From contig JADWQD010000008.1 of the NCBI GenBank assembly GCA_016110215.1, positions 62,001-126,000 on the forward strand: 64,000 nt of DNA, written 5' to 3'. Below the pieces are notes generated by a model that saw only the letters and a list, made by a program, of their open reading frames with translations, was not told the DNA's origin and did not search any database. Of the stretch, positions 32,829 through 44,088 are shown in pieces. Every line of letters starts with the position of its first letter. The first letter of the stretch is position 1. The stretch is from Capronia americana. Its lineage: Eukaryota > Ascomycota > Eurotiomycetes > Chaetothyriales > Herpotrichiellaceae. A program made the position numbers and the translations under genes.

Positions 32829-33443
32829 AGCATAGCGATGGCGGGCTCAGGAGCATATGAGAGATGAATTCACGCACCTTTTGACTCACTCGTGGCCTCC
32901 GGTAGACGCATGTTTCCCGCTTAACGTGATCCCACTACCGCCCCTCCCATGAGCCAGGCTTCCAGGTCGTCAAGCCACGGTCTCACAGCTCCGACCCACA
33001 ACTGCCCCCGGTGCCAGCATTGGCCAGCTTATGCTCCCTGGCCAAGCTCGCCAAGAACGGCGAAGGATACACCGTCTGGATGAGCAAGTTTATGGCTGCA
33101 CGTCCTTCTGTGCCTCGACGCCTTCGGCCAATGGCATTGATATCTGTTGACGGTTCGTGAAATCCCTGCTCGAACGCATGTCGGCTAGCGAATACCACAA
33201 TCGGTGACTCGAACGGCCATGGGCCTACTAGATTTGGTTAAAAGTAAATGCTTTGCACGAGGCAGGTATAAAGGGATAAGAAAGAACGATGTGCCGCCAG
33301 GGAGGAGAACCCCCCGTCCGTGCGCAAGAGCCTGTAGCAACTTGGTCATCCTGTTCTGAGAACTTGAGAAGCTGAAATCGGTCTGGTCCGCGGCGCTGCT
33401 GACCTCTCCAACCCCTACACATCTTCAAAGACCTCTCTGCACG
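32829..33443. other. Intergenic, promoter of X325-B
   Basis: 615 bases between two genes in the same direction. A short open frame on the minus strand is not supported. No repeat or element recognised. Confidence 0.45.
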
Positions 33444-34312
33444 ATGCAGCTCTTCGCCCTAGCCCTCCTGCTCGCCGTGCAGGTGGTATCCGGCCACTTC
33501 GAACTCAAGTATCCGTACTGGCGAGGCGACTCGTTCCTCCCCCCGGCCTCTCAATACCTGTTTCCATGTAAGAGCGGACAAAACCTTCCTCTTGTTTAAC
33601 TGTCGTGCGTGGGGCACCTTAGCTGACAATATCTCGAAGGCGCAAACGTCAACACCACAGATGCCTCGAACAATAACCGCACACTGTGGCCCCTCGACGG
33701 AGGCTCCCTAGTCATCGACTTCCACCATCCATGGACCTACGTCGCCTTCAACCTAGGGTTTGGCTCGAATACCAGCACGTTCAATATCTCGCTGAACCCT
33801 ATGCTTCTGAACGAGACCGGCAACGGCACCATCTGCATCCCTAAGTGGAATCTGCCTGCGGACTTGGGCATCGTGGACGGCACGGACGCCAGCTTGCAGG
33901 TCATCACCATTGGAGATAGCGGCACTGCCCTGTACAACGTGAGTCAATCAGCTCCCTACCCTGCATCATCTATACATGCTACCATGCTGGCATATCATCA
34001 TGACGACGTATTGACCGTAGCTGACCAAATGCTCGTTTCAAACTTGTACAGTGCGCCGACATTCGGTTCACCTCGAACGCAACAACCCTGGGTGGCGATC
34101 AATGCCAGAACAGTACCGGCGTCGAGATATACCCGCTCGTTCAACAGCAAGCCGACGGGTCGGTAGAGGGCGCGGCAGCTACGGTGACGGTGACTGCAAG
34201 CGCCGCGGGAGCTTCAGCCACCAATGCTGCCGTCATGGGGATGGGCGCGCCAGGCTTGAGCAGCCTTGCTTTGACCACGATCCTCGCTGTCGCTCTTATA
34301 CTTGCTTCCTAG
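33444..34312 (+). CDS. X325/Bim1-like GPI-anchored copper-binding protein B
   Basis: Three exons, 33444-33567, 33640-33938 and 34052-34312, give 227 residues; introns are 72 and 113 bases. The signal peptide ends VVSG and the mature chain starts at His18 (HFELKYPYWRG). Splicing joins YLFP to CANVNTTDASNN, restoring the conserved Cys. VIDFHHPWTYVAFNL supplies the second His, and TICIPKWN and CADIRFTSN match the corresponding strands in protein A. Many N-glycosylation sequons are present. The end (a Val/Thr/Ala stalk, then LSSLALTTILAVALILAS) predicts GPI anchoring. Copies A and B differ in intron number, so they are not a recent duplication. A role in copper handling at the cell surface is inferred from the family and neighbours. 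Confidence 0.85.
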
Positions 34313-34846
34313 GTATATCGATGACGGGAGGGATGTCTGTGGGTACGTACGTAGCACAAAGGCAGTGTCAGCAGCTGCGATCGGAAACTCGAATACAATG
34401 GAGTTCCACAACCTCAAGGCTCATGAAACTTGTTGGACGTCCTTGACCTTTCATCCTCGTCATCGGTGACACGCACGTGTCACAGAGTACTGACCGACCT
34501 TTGACCTTGAAGCAACTATCGGGCCCCGGCTTCAGGATCTGCTCCTAGGGTTCTAGAAACTTGCAGCGGAACGAACATTGGCGGTTAAAAAGCGGGCTTT
34601 TCAATAAATACTACTGTAATTACTATATTTCCCACTTTCAAATCCCCCAGGCGTTGCTGCGATACCCACAATGACGTCGACGTCGGCCGACTGCAGAGCC
34701 CATGATGATACAATGTCTTCTTACAATACATAAAGTGTTGCGGCCACTGCTAGTAAAGTCCATGTAACTTGAAGTTTGCATGCAGCTACATAGTAGCGAA
34801 GGACATCTGATGAATCCATCCACATTGTCATTACTTTATTATACGC

Positions 34847-34862
34847 CTGACTGACTGACTGA
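34847..34862. repeat. (CTGA)4 microsatellite
   Basis: Four perfect units. Non-coding. Confidence 0.85.
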
Positions 34863-35404
34863 ATCAGTAACGGTCGATCTTTGCCGACCCATGCTCATGA
34901 TGGATGAGTCTAGTGAGTGCAGCAGCAGCAACGGCAGCAGTAAGAATCATACAGGTACTATGTACATGCTTTCGATGCTTCCACTTCTCCATAGTGTGTA
35001 CCTCGGCGCAGGGTTGTCCAGCAACATACGGAGCATACCATGTAGTTAGTAGTTAGTAAGTGATCGCAATGAAGAATTGTTTTCAACGTCTTGAACAGTG
35101 GGAAATTTAATTATACGGCGGGGACCGTAGCGACTGCGGCTGGCGGTGCTCCGTGTTCAAAGTTTCTCTGACATTGCAAGACCGCGTCCGGGGTTGTGGC
35201 CATTACGATTACGATTGCGATCGCTGCTGCAAGAACGACGGACTTCTTGGAAGTCAAACGCGTCAGATGAAAAATAACAGTGTGCAAAAATAAGAGCGGC
35301 TGCCTACCTAGTAGTTAGAAAAAGCGACGAACAAGTTGATTGCCAGTACTCTGTACTACGTATGTACGTACTTGTACCTTGGCGAACCGACGATCCATTT
35401 TCCG

Positions 35405-35665
35405 AAATCAGGGGGTGTAAAAAATTTGAGAGGCATCACGTGACACCAAGCTTTAATAGCGTAACATTAAGCGAGAATAAAAAAGAAAACTAATCCTAAT
35501 ATAGTAAATTTCGTAGTTCTTTACAGATTTTTAACTCCGTATATGGAAATATAGATTTCGAGTACGGTTTAATAAATATAGTCCATTATATATTATAGCA
35601 AAGACCTTAAAGCGGCGTGTAGCTGTATATACTGTAGCCAGATGGGAAAATATAGATTGTTGCTG
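35405..35665. other. AT-rich island, possible RIP-decayed element
   Basis: Clearly richer in A and T than the surrounding sequence, with many TA dinucleotides (TATATTATAG, ATATAGATT) and no coding potential. Such patches in ascomycetes are often remnants of repeats mutated by repeat-induced point mutation. No terminal repeat or protein trace was seen to prove it. Confidence 0.4.
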
Positions 35666-36030
35666 CTCTACTATAGCCTGCAGAGGCTGACTAATAGATC
35701 AGGCGATATAATCTCTAAGGCACTCACACTGTTAAGCAAAGAAGAACAACATGCTGCTTATTTTTAGGGTATCACTGGCATCACCTGCCTCTGTCGGTAT
35801 CGCTATACCTGGTATAAAATGGAAACTGGAGTCACTACATAGGTAGAGAGCCAAATTCTATGGTACATCGGATTACTGCAGTTTCACAACAGGTGCTTGC
35901 AAAGATGACCTGCATTGTAGTGTCCGGTGACAGACAGACTGAAGCTGAAACCACACGAATCTAAGTACTGTAGGTGCTCCTCCCTTCGCATTCATTATTC
36001 ACGTTTTACTCTTTCATTGGTGACGATTGA

Positions 36031-37306
36031 TCAGCTGGAATCAAAGCCAATGCTTCCGAGCCTTGTGGATTCTTCCTTTTTTTTCCAATACTCCAGCAAC
36101 CTTGCCGCAGCCGTGGGTTCCACGGCTGTGACATTCCTTGCGACGTGAATCTCCTTGTTGCTGTTCCAGAGATTCCTGAGACCACGGACTTCCTCGAAAG
36201 GTATGCTCTGGGTTGAGAGCCATTTTATCCGGCAAGGCTGGGTGCAGTTTGTCAGGTTCGAGGAGAGGGAATCCAGGCTCGGCGAGTCGATGGAGTTGGG
36301 CGACGTAACAGTAAATGGCAAAGGGTATGAGCCATCTGATGTTGAGCGACTTCTCGCGCAAGGCTGCGACGACGATGCCTGCCATATTATCTTCCTTCTG
36401 TGAGGCTCGTAGGAAATGGAACCGGTTGAGACAGAGGTGTCACAAGACGAAAGCGATTGCCTCCGTGAAGGCGACTCGGATTGCGAATCGCTACCGCACT
36501 CAGTCAAGTCGCTGTCGTAGGTTTCCTGCGCTGGACTGTGAATTTCATATGCAGATTGAGTGGGGCGCTCTTCGTCTGAGATCTCGGCCCGCATCGTCGC
36601 ATAGCCGAAGAAACGACCTGAGCCATTCACAGAGAAGATCAGATAGACCTTGCCGGCAGTCTGGAAGGCGTTGTTGAGTCGTTCGACATGCCGCTTGGGA
36701 ACGTGCCATACCCCAGATCCGAGACTTTGGTAAAGGGTCTCCAGGGAGTAGCTTTTCAAGATGAAGTATTTGTCCTTCCCGTACTGAGAACTGTCTGCTT
36801 CGGGGAAGTGTAATAGCTCCTCGACTTTGTGCCGCAGACTGTTTGGCGGATCATTGCATATCGATATGGGCTGACCAGGACCGGCCGAATCGAGACCATA
36901 GTTGACTTTGGTTGACCTGCTAGAGCCGTTCTGACGGATGCGACAGTCCAGTCGCTTCCCGTCAAAGAGGTGATGTGCCGCTTGATTTATTGCGAGCATG
37001 CGAGCAGATTCGGTGTGGAAATTGACAAACGCGTATCTCGCATCGGGGTTGTAGGAAATGCTGAGCAAGTCATGTGGTGTTGGCATGGCCGTGGAGAAAT
37101 AGTCTCGGAGACGCATAATGGTGGTATTTGACGGGATGTTCCCAACCCACAAGGCATTTTCACCTCGAGCTGTTGGGACGTTCGTGGGGTGCATTCGGGA
37201 TGCGGTTGGAGGCGAACCTGGAAGATCGTTAATTACTGTTGCTCTTTGCCATGGCAGTGTAAATGATAGAATATGTCTTACCTCGATGGAATTCGTAAGC
37301 ATGCAT
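36031..37306 (-). CDS. RRM-YTH protein, probable m6A RNA reader
   Basis: Minus-strand exons 37306-37282 and 37217-36031 (64-base intron, GTAAGA...CCAG) give 403 residues starting MHAYEFHR. The other ATG at 37302 reads through the intron and is less likely. Residues 30-103 are an RRM (ALWVGNIPS; YAFVNF). From 157 a YTH domain begins: DKYFILKSYSLETLYQSL, GVWHVPKR (Trp179 is a cage candidate), and VYLIFSVNGSGRFFGYATM. It is then interrupted by about 110 Ser-rich residues and resumes at IKWLSTQSIPFEEVRGLRN and EIHVARNVTAVEP. YTH domains bind N6-methyladenosine in RNA. The RRM plus split YTH suggests an mRNA-fate factor like yeast Pho92, with an added RNA contact. The insertion may be a regulated loop. 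Confidence 0.87.
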
Positions 37307-38363
37307 GTTCGGAATCAAGCACCACTTGCAAGCTGCAAACCAAGCAGGAAGAGTTGACTGCAGTACTGTAATGGCCCGTTCTGCCAGTCATGTATGTGAC
37401 TGAGGCACTGAAGCCCCGGGAACATGATCTGACCCATTATATGGCTCAGTCAAGATACAGCCGTAAATGTGCGCCTAGCTGAATGGAGGGGAGTGTGTAT
37501 GCGCATGATGACCAGCCAATGCCTGTTGCCTCCCGAGAGAGGTCGCAAGCTATCACGGAGCTGGTAGCTGAGCCTGCCACGGTGCAAGGTTCAAGATTCG
37601 CAAATGATAGAGCGGCCAAGAACGTGCGCGCGGGAAATGTGCTCAAGCCGTGCCTGTGCCTGCAGACATCATCCATCAATTCCGAGCTGCCTCAACCGGA
37701 AACATGCTCAAACCTAGCAGCCGCTGTTCGGCCGGAACGCGTCATTGGTCCGACCACGCCAACGGTCTAGAGCCGCTCCATAACGATGAGTGACCTTTCC
37801 TGGGGTATTCTCACCTCACAGTCCAAGTTACGGACCTGATGAGCACATTGTTGTTCCAAGCCGGAAATTTTCTAAGCAACGAGGTGTGTTCGATCGAGGA
37901 ACGCTTTGACGGAAATTGTACGGGTGTGCGTGCGCGCCACAGCAGCAGTACGGCGATGCAAAACTGACGTGTGTGCGTTTACCGCGAAAAGCTTGCCCAA
38001 AGAACCTTTGAAGCTTCCAACACGCGTCCGAAACTTAATGATGCCTGCTGCCAAGTTGTCTTCGACATGACCACCACCTCTCGGATCTCAACGCCAGGAA
38101 ATGATGCGCTTACAAGCACTGGCTTCACTGACGCGTTCGGGCACATTTTGCGCCTGGGCGGGGGCTGGGGAAATGTTAGGTGAGCGCTGAAACGAACCAG
38201 GTCGTCCAATCATATGTTGATCCGAGTCTTCATACAGCGGTCCAGGGATTTTGTAAGTAGCACCACCGGTTGCTTGACTGCGATGGAGCGATGCCATCTA
38301 TCTCGCATCCATAGTACACCATGTTAGGTGACGCGAACCGCTTACCTCTCTCATTTGCCCAGC
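37307..38363. other. Intergenic, nothing recognised
   Basis: About 1 kb divergent region between the YTH gene and a small membrane-protein gene. Open frames are short. No element recognised. Confidence 0.4.
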
Positions 38364-38902
38364 ATGACGCGCGTCATCGTCTCCGGGACTGTAGCTTCGA
38401 TATTCATGGGCTTGAGTGGTGCGTCTCTGGGGGCCTTGTTCTTTGATACTGCCACAATCCCATTCATCACATCAGCAAGTGCGGGATTTCTTCTAGGCGT
38501 ATGGGGTTTCTACCGTGACGCGATGCGCAAGTCGCTCCGAGCGGTGGACAGGTTCCCACAGCTGCTGCAATTGCACCTGGATGGAAATTTCCCCCATCGC
38601 GGGTTTGATACTTGGGAGATGAGCAGATTCAGGTCTGCTACCTTCGGCAAGAGCTGGGTCTTACAAAGCATGCTAATTGCAAGCTGGATGACGGCAAACC
38701 GAGCAATCGAGGTGAGTACGCCCATACGATGTTGTCCGACCCTTCCCAAGACCAGTGGGCCATTTATGTCGGCTCCCATGGTAGCACGCCACTGACCAGG
38801 GTGTTTCTGCAACAGCGAATCTACGAAGCCGAGGAAGAACGTATACTCGTTCCCTTCACAGCGGGCGCAGAAGCTTTGGAAGCGTCGGTAGAAAAGGCTT
38901 GA
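38364..38902 (+). CDS. Small two-helix membrane protein, unknown
   Basis: Exons 38364-38711 and 38816-38902 give 144 residues; the 104-base intron has a GTGAGT donor and CAACAG acceptor. Two hydrophobic helices lie near residues 4-27 and 31-49 (IVSGTVASIFMGLSGASLGA; FITSASAGFLLGVWG), followed by a soluble, charged part (RAVDRFPQLLQLHLDGNFP) and an acidic helix in exon 2 (RIYEAEEERILV). I do not recognise the family. Frame continuity across the splice and the helix pattern support a real gene. Confidence 0.6.
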
Positions 38903-39368
38903 ATTCCGAGTAATTCAGGACCTAGGCATTAGTGCCGGCGTTCGGACGTGTGATGCGCTGTGTGAAGATACACATCCATGAGAAAGCCCTTCAGGGAAGT
39001 GTGGCAGTCAATGCATTGGGAGCTATTGGTGCTACCTCCTGAGTCTCTTGTAGACCTACGGCTATTCCCAGTTCCACAATACGACAACGCGTCTTCTTCT
39101 CCCCGCCCTTGCTTCAAGCTCCCAGGATATTATCGACATCCGTCCTTCTTGAATGCACAGTGTTCGTTGTGGCACCTGCAGACGAAGGTACGCATCTAGC
39201 TCAATCTCCGTTCGACTCCGTACGCTCTTAGAATGTGTGCTCTTGTGTTAGAGACTGGAAAGATATTCATAACCCATAAGCGTCCGTCTGCGGGCGCGTT
39301 GCAGCATGCTGATGAGTTCCGCAGGTAGCAGCTCGGTGGTTTGAATTGGTTTCCGGTAGATGACGCGT
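38903..39368. other. Intergenic, nothing certain
   Basis: Convergent 3' flanks. The minus-strand gene on the right could extend to 39248 if its last intron is used in another frame; see that entry. Confidence 0.4.
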
Positions 39369-40289
39369 TCAGTCTGCGAACATGCAGCCACAGGCCGAGG
39401 TATCCTGGCAGCTGTGAATACCTGGGACGCTCCTCGCGCCAGAATCTTTGATAGCAACAACGACCCATGGAGCTGGACGAAATGTTTCAGTGTTGAACGG
39501 CCCATCTCGGATTGTATCGAACAACTTACAGTCATAGTCTTCACACATCTTCATGCAAAGAATATCCCACTTTCGCGAAGCAATACTCTCGATCGAATTC
39601 AAAGTGTCTGTGTTTCCGGTACAGTCCCGGAGAATCATGGCATCCCATGGATGGTGAGCACATGTCTCTGGCGGTCCTTTGAAGATACGGATATTGGAAG
39701 GCCGAGTGGTCAGGAACCCCCAATCGAAACCATACCCTGGTTTGGCAGAGACGTTGACGTTCACTGGTGAGGTCAGCTGCTGTGCTTGCTCATCGGTGTC
39801 TGACGAGGTTGTCTTGACTCACCTGACACTGAAGCCCAATGAATAGGCTCAGAAACGGTATTGTCGTATCCAACAAGTTGACCACCTGCAGATCGAACCA
39901 GCTCCTTACATGCCTCCTCATTCTCCACCACCCAGTTTGTCTATGGCGTGTGAGCTGTTGTCAGGATCAAGGGAACAGAAGAGAATTTCTGTGGACGACG
40001 GGGCTGGGATGTGATCTAGAAGGCAAGCGCGCACCATTTCAAAACCTTCTCCGGCCTTCATGTGATACTGCGGGTGAAGTCAGGATGAGAAGAAGAGTGG
40101 ATGTTTGAACTGGACACTCACCATTTTGCGCAAGTAGCTCCGCTGACTGTAGTCCAACCAGGGCACTGGCTCGGCCCGGATGAGGTTAAGGTCTCTCATG
40201 TCGATCGGAGCGTCACGAAACCATGCCAATGGCTTGTCCTGGAGCATATACAGTGCCATGTCCCGCTTTGAGCAGCATCGGTGAGCCAT
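39369..40289 (-). CDS. Unknown multi-exon protein, about 237 aa
   Basis: Minus-strand exons 40289-40122, 40067-40035, 39940-39823 and 39763-39369 join in one frame. Introns are 54, 94 and 59 bases, with GTGAGT, GTGCGC and GTGAGT donors. The protein starts MAHRCCSKRDMALYMLQDKP, continues through a charged middle (WVVENEEACKELVRSAGGQL) and a segment with PGYGFDWGFLTTRPSNIR, and ends Cys-rich (HSCQDTSACGCMF). A further 57-base in-frame intron (GTAAGT...CCAG) may lie in the last exon. An overlapping frame there runs to 39248 and ends YEYLSSL, so the 3' end is not settled. No signal peptide or known domain is seen. The coherence of four spliced exons is the main evidence. Confidence 0.5.
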
Positions 40290-40863
40290 TCTGAAATGTC
40301 GGAAAAAGGAGCTGATGAGGGCAAGGGCTGAAGTAGGCGTCCGGAAGAACGCTGAGAAGGAGAAGGTGGTGAATGGAGAGAAGAAGAGTGAGAGGAAACC
40401 GATGAAAGTTGCCTACTTTTAAAGCTTAGCAGGTTCTTTCCCAGTTGATAAGTTGATGACTGGCAAGTGAGTTGTCGACAGGGGGTCTCGCCTCAGGTCA
40501 GGTCTGACTTTCATCTCAGATCACCTACCGTTGGAAGTTGCGACTTACAGCGAGCACACTGAGAAACCCGAGAAGGCGTGGTCCCGATCCGGAAATCAAT
40601 ATGGAATCTTTCTCAGATCTGTTCCGTCTCACCTGGGGTAAAATCTAAAAGGTCTCACCTGAGGCTCTGGAAGATGGGTCCTTACATCTTGCACTCACAT
40701 GACCCAGTGTCACTGCCACTGCCTTCGGTACGCACTAGCGTAGATACTGTTCGACATTGCATGAAGATCTGTCTCCTCCATTTTTAGTCAGACTTGGCAA
40801 CTGGACTTCATCACTTCCACTTCCCAGGCTCAAGTGGTTAGGGGCTCTCTCTCTTGAGCTGAG
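40290..40863. other. Intergenic, nothing recognised
   Basis: Promoter side of the preceding minus-strand gene and left flank of the copia relic. No terminal repeat was identified by eye. Confidence 0.4.
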
Positions 40864-41563
40864 ATGTGCCGTGGAATCCGCATCAAGTTCAGACCCAACA
40901 TGTCGAGTCTCTCCGAGCTTGGGGTCGAAACTCTTACTGGCCCGGATAATTTCGCTCCAAGGTTGCGCAACTTTCGTGTAGCAGCAGGCGGAAAGAATCT
41001 CTGGCAAATGTATTCCGGAGAAGAGCCCGTTCTCGACAAACCTCGTTTCCATACCATGCTGGTAGAGGCGCCTCGCAACGAGGAAAAAAGCGACGTACCC
41101 TCCTGGAACTTACTTAAAGAGTTGTGGCTGAAGAATGGTCCAACAATGCCAAGCGTGTCCATCTCGCCAGGTCGCTTATGGCCAGTTACCTGGACCTATT
41201 TATCAGAGACGAAGTCCAAGCCATGGATCCAGATTACGCCCTCTGGTACCTCACGAAGACATACAACCTCAGAGATGTTTGCGCCTCGAGATTGCCGAAA
41301 TCAAACTCGCACAGCTTACATTCAACACCTCCGAGTCCGTCACGACGTTCGTCAACAAGACCCGCACGCTTCAGAAGGACATCGTCAACTCCAGAGGTAC
41401 ATGCAGCGACGCCATGGTCATGGAGAAGATTACTCGAAGCCTTCCCAAAGATCGTATTGCCAGCTTCATCACTAGTCCGATGAGTATCCGCGAGTACACC
41501 AGTCGACTCGTCTTCGCAGAAGCTCTTACCTTCACGCTTACCTCGTGGGCCAAGAACAAATGA
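40864..41563 (+). pseudogene. Decayed copia-type retrotransposon gag fragment
   Basis: Protein-like sequence jumps through all three plus-strand frames: about 40890-41110 (LSELGVETLTGPDNF, LWQMYSGEEP), about 41124-41275 (ARSLMASYLDLFIRDEV, ALWYLTKTYNLRDVC) and about 41290-41450 (LEIAEIKLAQLTFNTSES, FVNKTRTLQKDIVNS, EKITRSLPKD). The order and motifs resemble the gag polyprotein of copia/UBN2-type LTR elements. At least two frameshifts, near 41110 and 41280, break it. No integrase or reverse transcriptase trace lies nearby, so only a gag remnant survives. The family call is by pattern recognition. Confidence 0.6.
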
Positions 41564-41670
41564 CGGGGACATATGACAACCTTCCAGGCATAGGGTCAGT
41601 TAATACCAGATCTTCAGTACTAGGCAGCATAGCTACCAAACGAGATGCGATTGTTCAGAGGGTGATTCCA

Positions 41671-42736
41671 CTAAACCTGTGGCAGTATCGTGTCTGCAAA
41701 CAACGAGACGCTCCAACCAGGAGGGTATCGATCGCCCGTGACCGATGCCTTGCTAATAACTTCCCTGATCTCCTTGTCGTCGTCATCTGATATTTCCAGC
41801 TTTAGCGCACCCATGTTCTCATCGTAATATTTCACCCTTTTGGTGCCTGGGATCGGAATAACCATGTCCCATTGTCTCAAGAGCCACGCGAGCACTACCT
41901 GGGCTGCTGTGCCATGCTTGCGTGCGGCGATCTCCTCAAACTTTGCCACCACCTCCAAGTTCTTCGGGAAATTCTTGGCGGAGAATCTCGGAATGTCCCG
42001 TCGAAAGTCGCCCTCTTCCAAGTCATCAGGCGACTTGATCTGGCCGGTAAGCATACCCCGGCCGAGAGGAGAGTAGGCCACCAGGGCCACGCCGAGCTCT
42101 TTGCAGGTCTGCAGCAATCTCGTCTCTTCCAACTCGACCTCGAGCGCGAAGGGACTGTACTCCATTTGTACGGCAGCGATTGGGTGCACGGCATGAGCTC
42201 GCTTGAGGGTTGCAGCAGACACTTCGGACAGCCCAATGTGTCTCGTCTTCCCTTGTCTGCACATGTCAGCGTCCAAGTCGGCGGGATGACTGAAAGGGCT
42301 GGACGTACTCTACCAACTTGGCCATCCCACGAACAGTCACCTCGATCGGGGTGTTATGGTCGATTCGATGCGCATAGAAGAGATCCACATAGTCTGTCTT
42401 CAAACGGGCCAAGCTCTCGTTGATACATTCTTCGGCAAATTCAGGGTCATTCCGAGCGGCTCCCCCCCCTAGATTCCCAAACTTGGTCGCGAGGAAAATG
42501 TCCTGGCGCTTTTCTGGATTTCGCTCGAACCACTTGCCCACCAAGACCTCGCTGTCGCCATAAACATTCGCAGTGTCCCAGAACCTCTCTCCCGTCTGGT
42601 ACAAATGATCGAGGACCTTGAGACGTTCCTCATCTGGCTCGGTCTTTCCGTAGAATGCGCTGATGCCCATCAAACCAAAGCCGATGGCGGTCACGAAAGG
42701 GCCTCCGGCGCCAAGTTGCCGAGTTGGAAGAGTCAT
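41671..42736 (-). CDS. Aldo-keto reductase
   Basis: Minus-strand exons 42736-42309 and 42256-41671 give 337 residues; the 52-base intron has a GTACGT donor and GCAG acceptor. The catalytic tetrad is complete: Asp54 and Tyr59 in DTANVYGDSE, Lys85 in ATKFG, and His123 in YAHRID. The NADPH-site loop (IPGTKRVKYYDENMGAL) is near the end. The sequence resembles the fungal YakC/AKR13-like branch that reduces aldehydes and ketones with NADPH. The start at 42736 (MTLPTRQLG) is the first ATG in frame. It is probably cytosolic; the substrate is unknown. Confidence 0.9.
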
Positions 42737-44088
42737 GACGGACGGATCTGATATTATTACCACGAGCTTGATCACAATTCCGGCCTCTCAGGATCGTGGT
42801 CTGTTCACATTTGGAAAACAAAAGCGTCGATTCAATAGGATTCAGGGTGTTTATAGCATCTGTCTCCTCCCCGATCTCGATCTCAACAAGCCGTTGTGTT
42901 TGCCGCAGCAAGTGTCAACTCACGCAGTCGGATGCTGCGGCCGATCGACCAAGCAAGGCGCGGCTCGTAAGGCCGCACGCGGCTTTCAACTCTCGTGATC
43001 TGATGAACCGTGGATTATCCCCTAATGCCGACAGTCGATCTTGGCACCACTGCATCAATAACATCACATCTTCTTCACCCATGGAAAGACATTCTGCATT
43101 GGTGCCTGATTACCAAAACAGCAATATTACGCACCTGGATCCGCACTTCAAACCATAGGACAGCGCCTGCAAAGGCCCTAGATCAAGTCAACAGCCACGA
43201 TTGCATGAAGTGGTGCGATGTACCTGACACGATCGTTGTATTACCGATTACAGCCAAAGTGCGGAGAAATGCCGGCATAGTAGTTTGTAAGATGACGGAA
43301 TGCCACCTACATTACTTGTACAGGCCAAGACCAGTTGTCGGTGTTTCCGGCCGCGCAGGAGATAACGGAGCGTTGTGTCGGCAGTCCCGGCAACTCTCAT
43401 CCAACACACACAGTCGGAGGAGGTCAGAAGTATCCAGACACGGTACGGTCGGAACAGTGTGGCGGCACGGCACGGCACACCAGGTTGACATGTGCAGAGC
43501 GAATGCTACTGACTGGTATAGATTCCACAATACTGTACTAGGAGACTATCCTAAACTAGAGAGAGAAAGAAAGAGGTGTAGGCCTCACGACCGTGGCGCT
43601 TCACAGAAGAAGCGCGAGGTCCGCCAAGGGTTGAAGTTATTCGCGCCGGCCAGCCAAGCGTTCACCACTCGTCGGTAGAGCAGGCTGTATGTGTTTCCTC
43701 TCCATACTAACCTGGGACAGGCTACTACTGTGTCATTGTTGTTACAACATCAACTATGGGCAACAGTGCCATAGTTATATGAAACCGATATACAAAATTC
43801 CGAAGTATCAAATCATACTGATGATTCAGCAGTGCCAGCTGGTGTGAGAGGGAGAGCACAGCGACCTCAGATGACCTGGAGTCGAACTACCTTCCAATCC
43901 ACCCACGTGGTGTAAGTAAAAAATCACAGAGTAAGAATCACAGAGTACAAATCACAGAGTAAGAATCCCAGGCCTCGGAACGACTTGCTTTGGATGGTAA
44001 CAGAACAGAACAGTATTGGTTCGTGTAGGATATGTATAGGGCTGATATTATTCCCATTCACGATGACCTATGTACTTCTGCATCGCCA
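42737..44088. other. 1.35 kb intergenic region with a short triplicate repeat
   Basis: No supported gene. A long GTG-initiated frame (43010-43678) has unconvincing composition. A 14-base-period repeat at 43922 is listed separately. Sequence near 43740-43830 is AT-rich. Confidence 0.45.
43922..43961. repeat. Triplicate AATCACAGAGTA repeat
   Basis: Three exact copies of the 12-mer at 43922, 43936 and 43950, a 14-base period with two-base spacers AG and CA. Non-coding, in the 3' flank of the SDR gene. Confidence 0.9.

Larger units (their letters stand above)
34313..36030. other. 1.7 kb intergenic region, partly AT-rich
   Basis: Contains a (CTGA) repeat and, from about 35405 to 35665, an AT-rich island listed separately. 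Octamers TACTGTAG occur near 35629 and 35966. No coding frame is recognised. Confidence 0.5.

Noticed and set aside
43010..43678. 222-codon plus-strand frame between AKR and SDR
   Set aside because: Opens at GTG and has Arg/His/Cys-rich chance-like composition and no domain.
43860..43905. Possible tRNA T-arm (GGAGTCGAAC in reverse)
   Set aside because: The flanking bases do not form the five-pair stem, and no acceptor or D arm is found.
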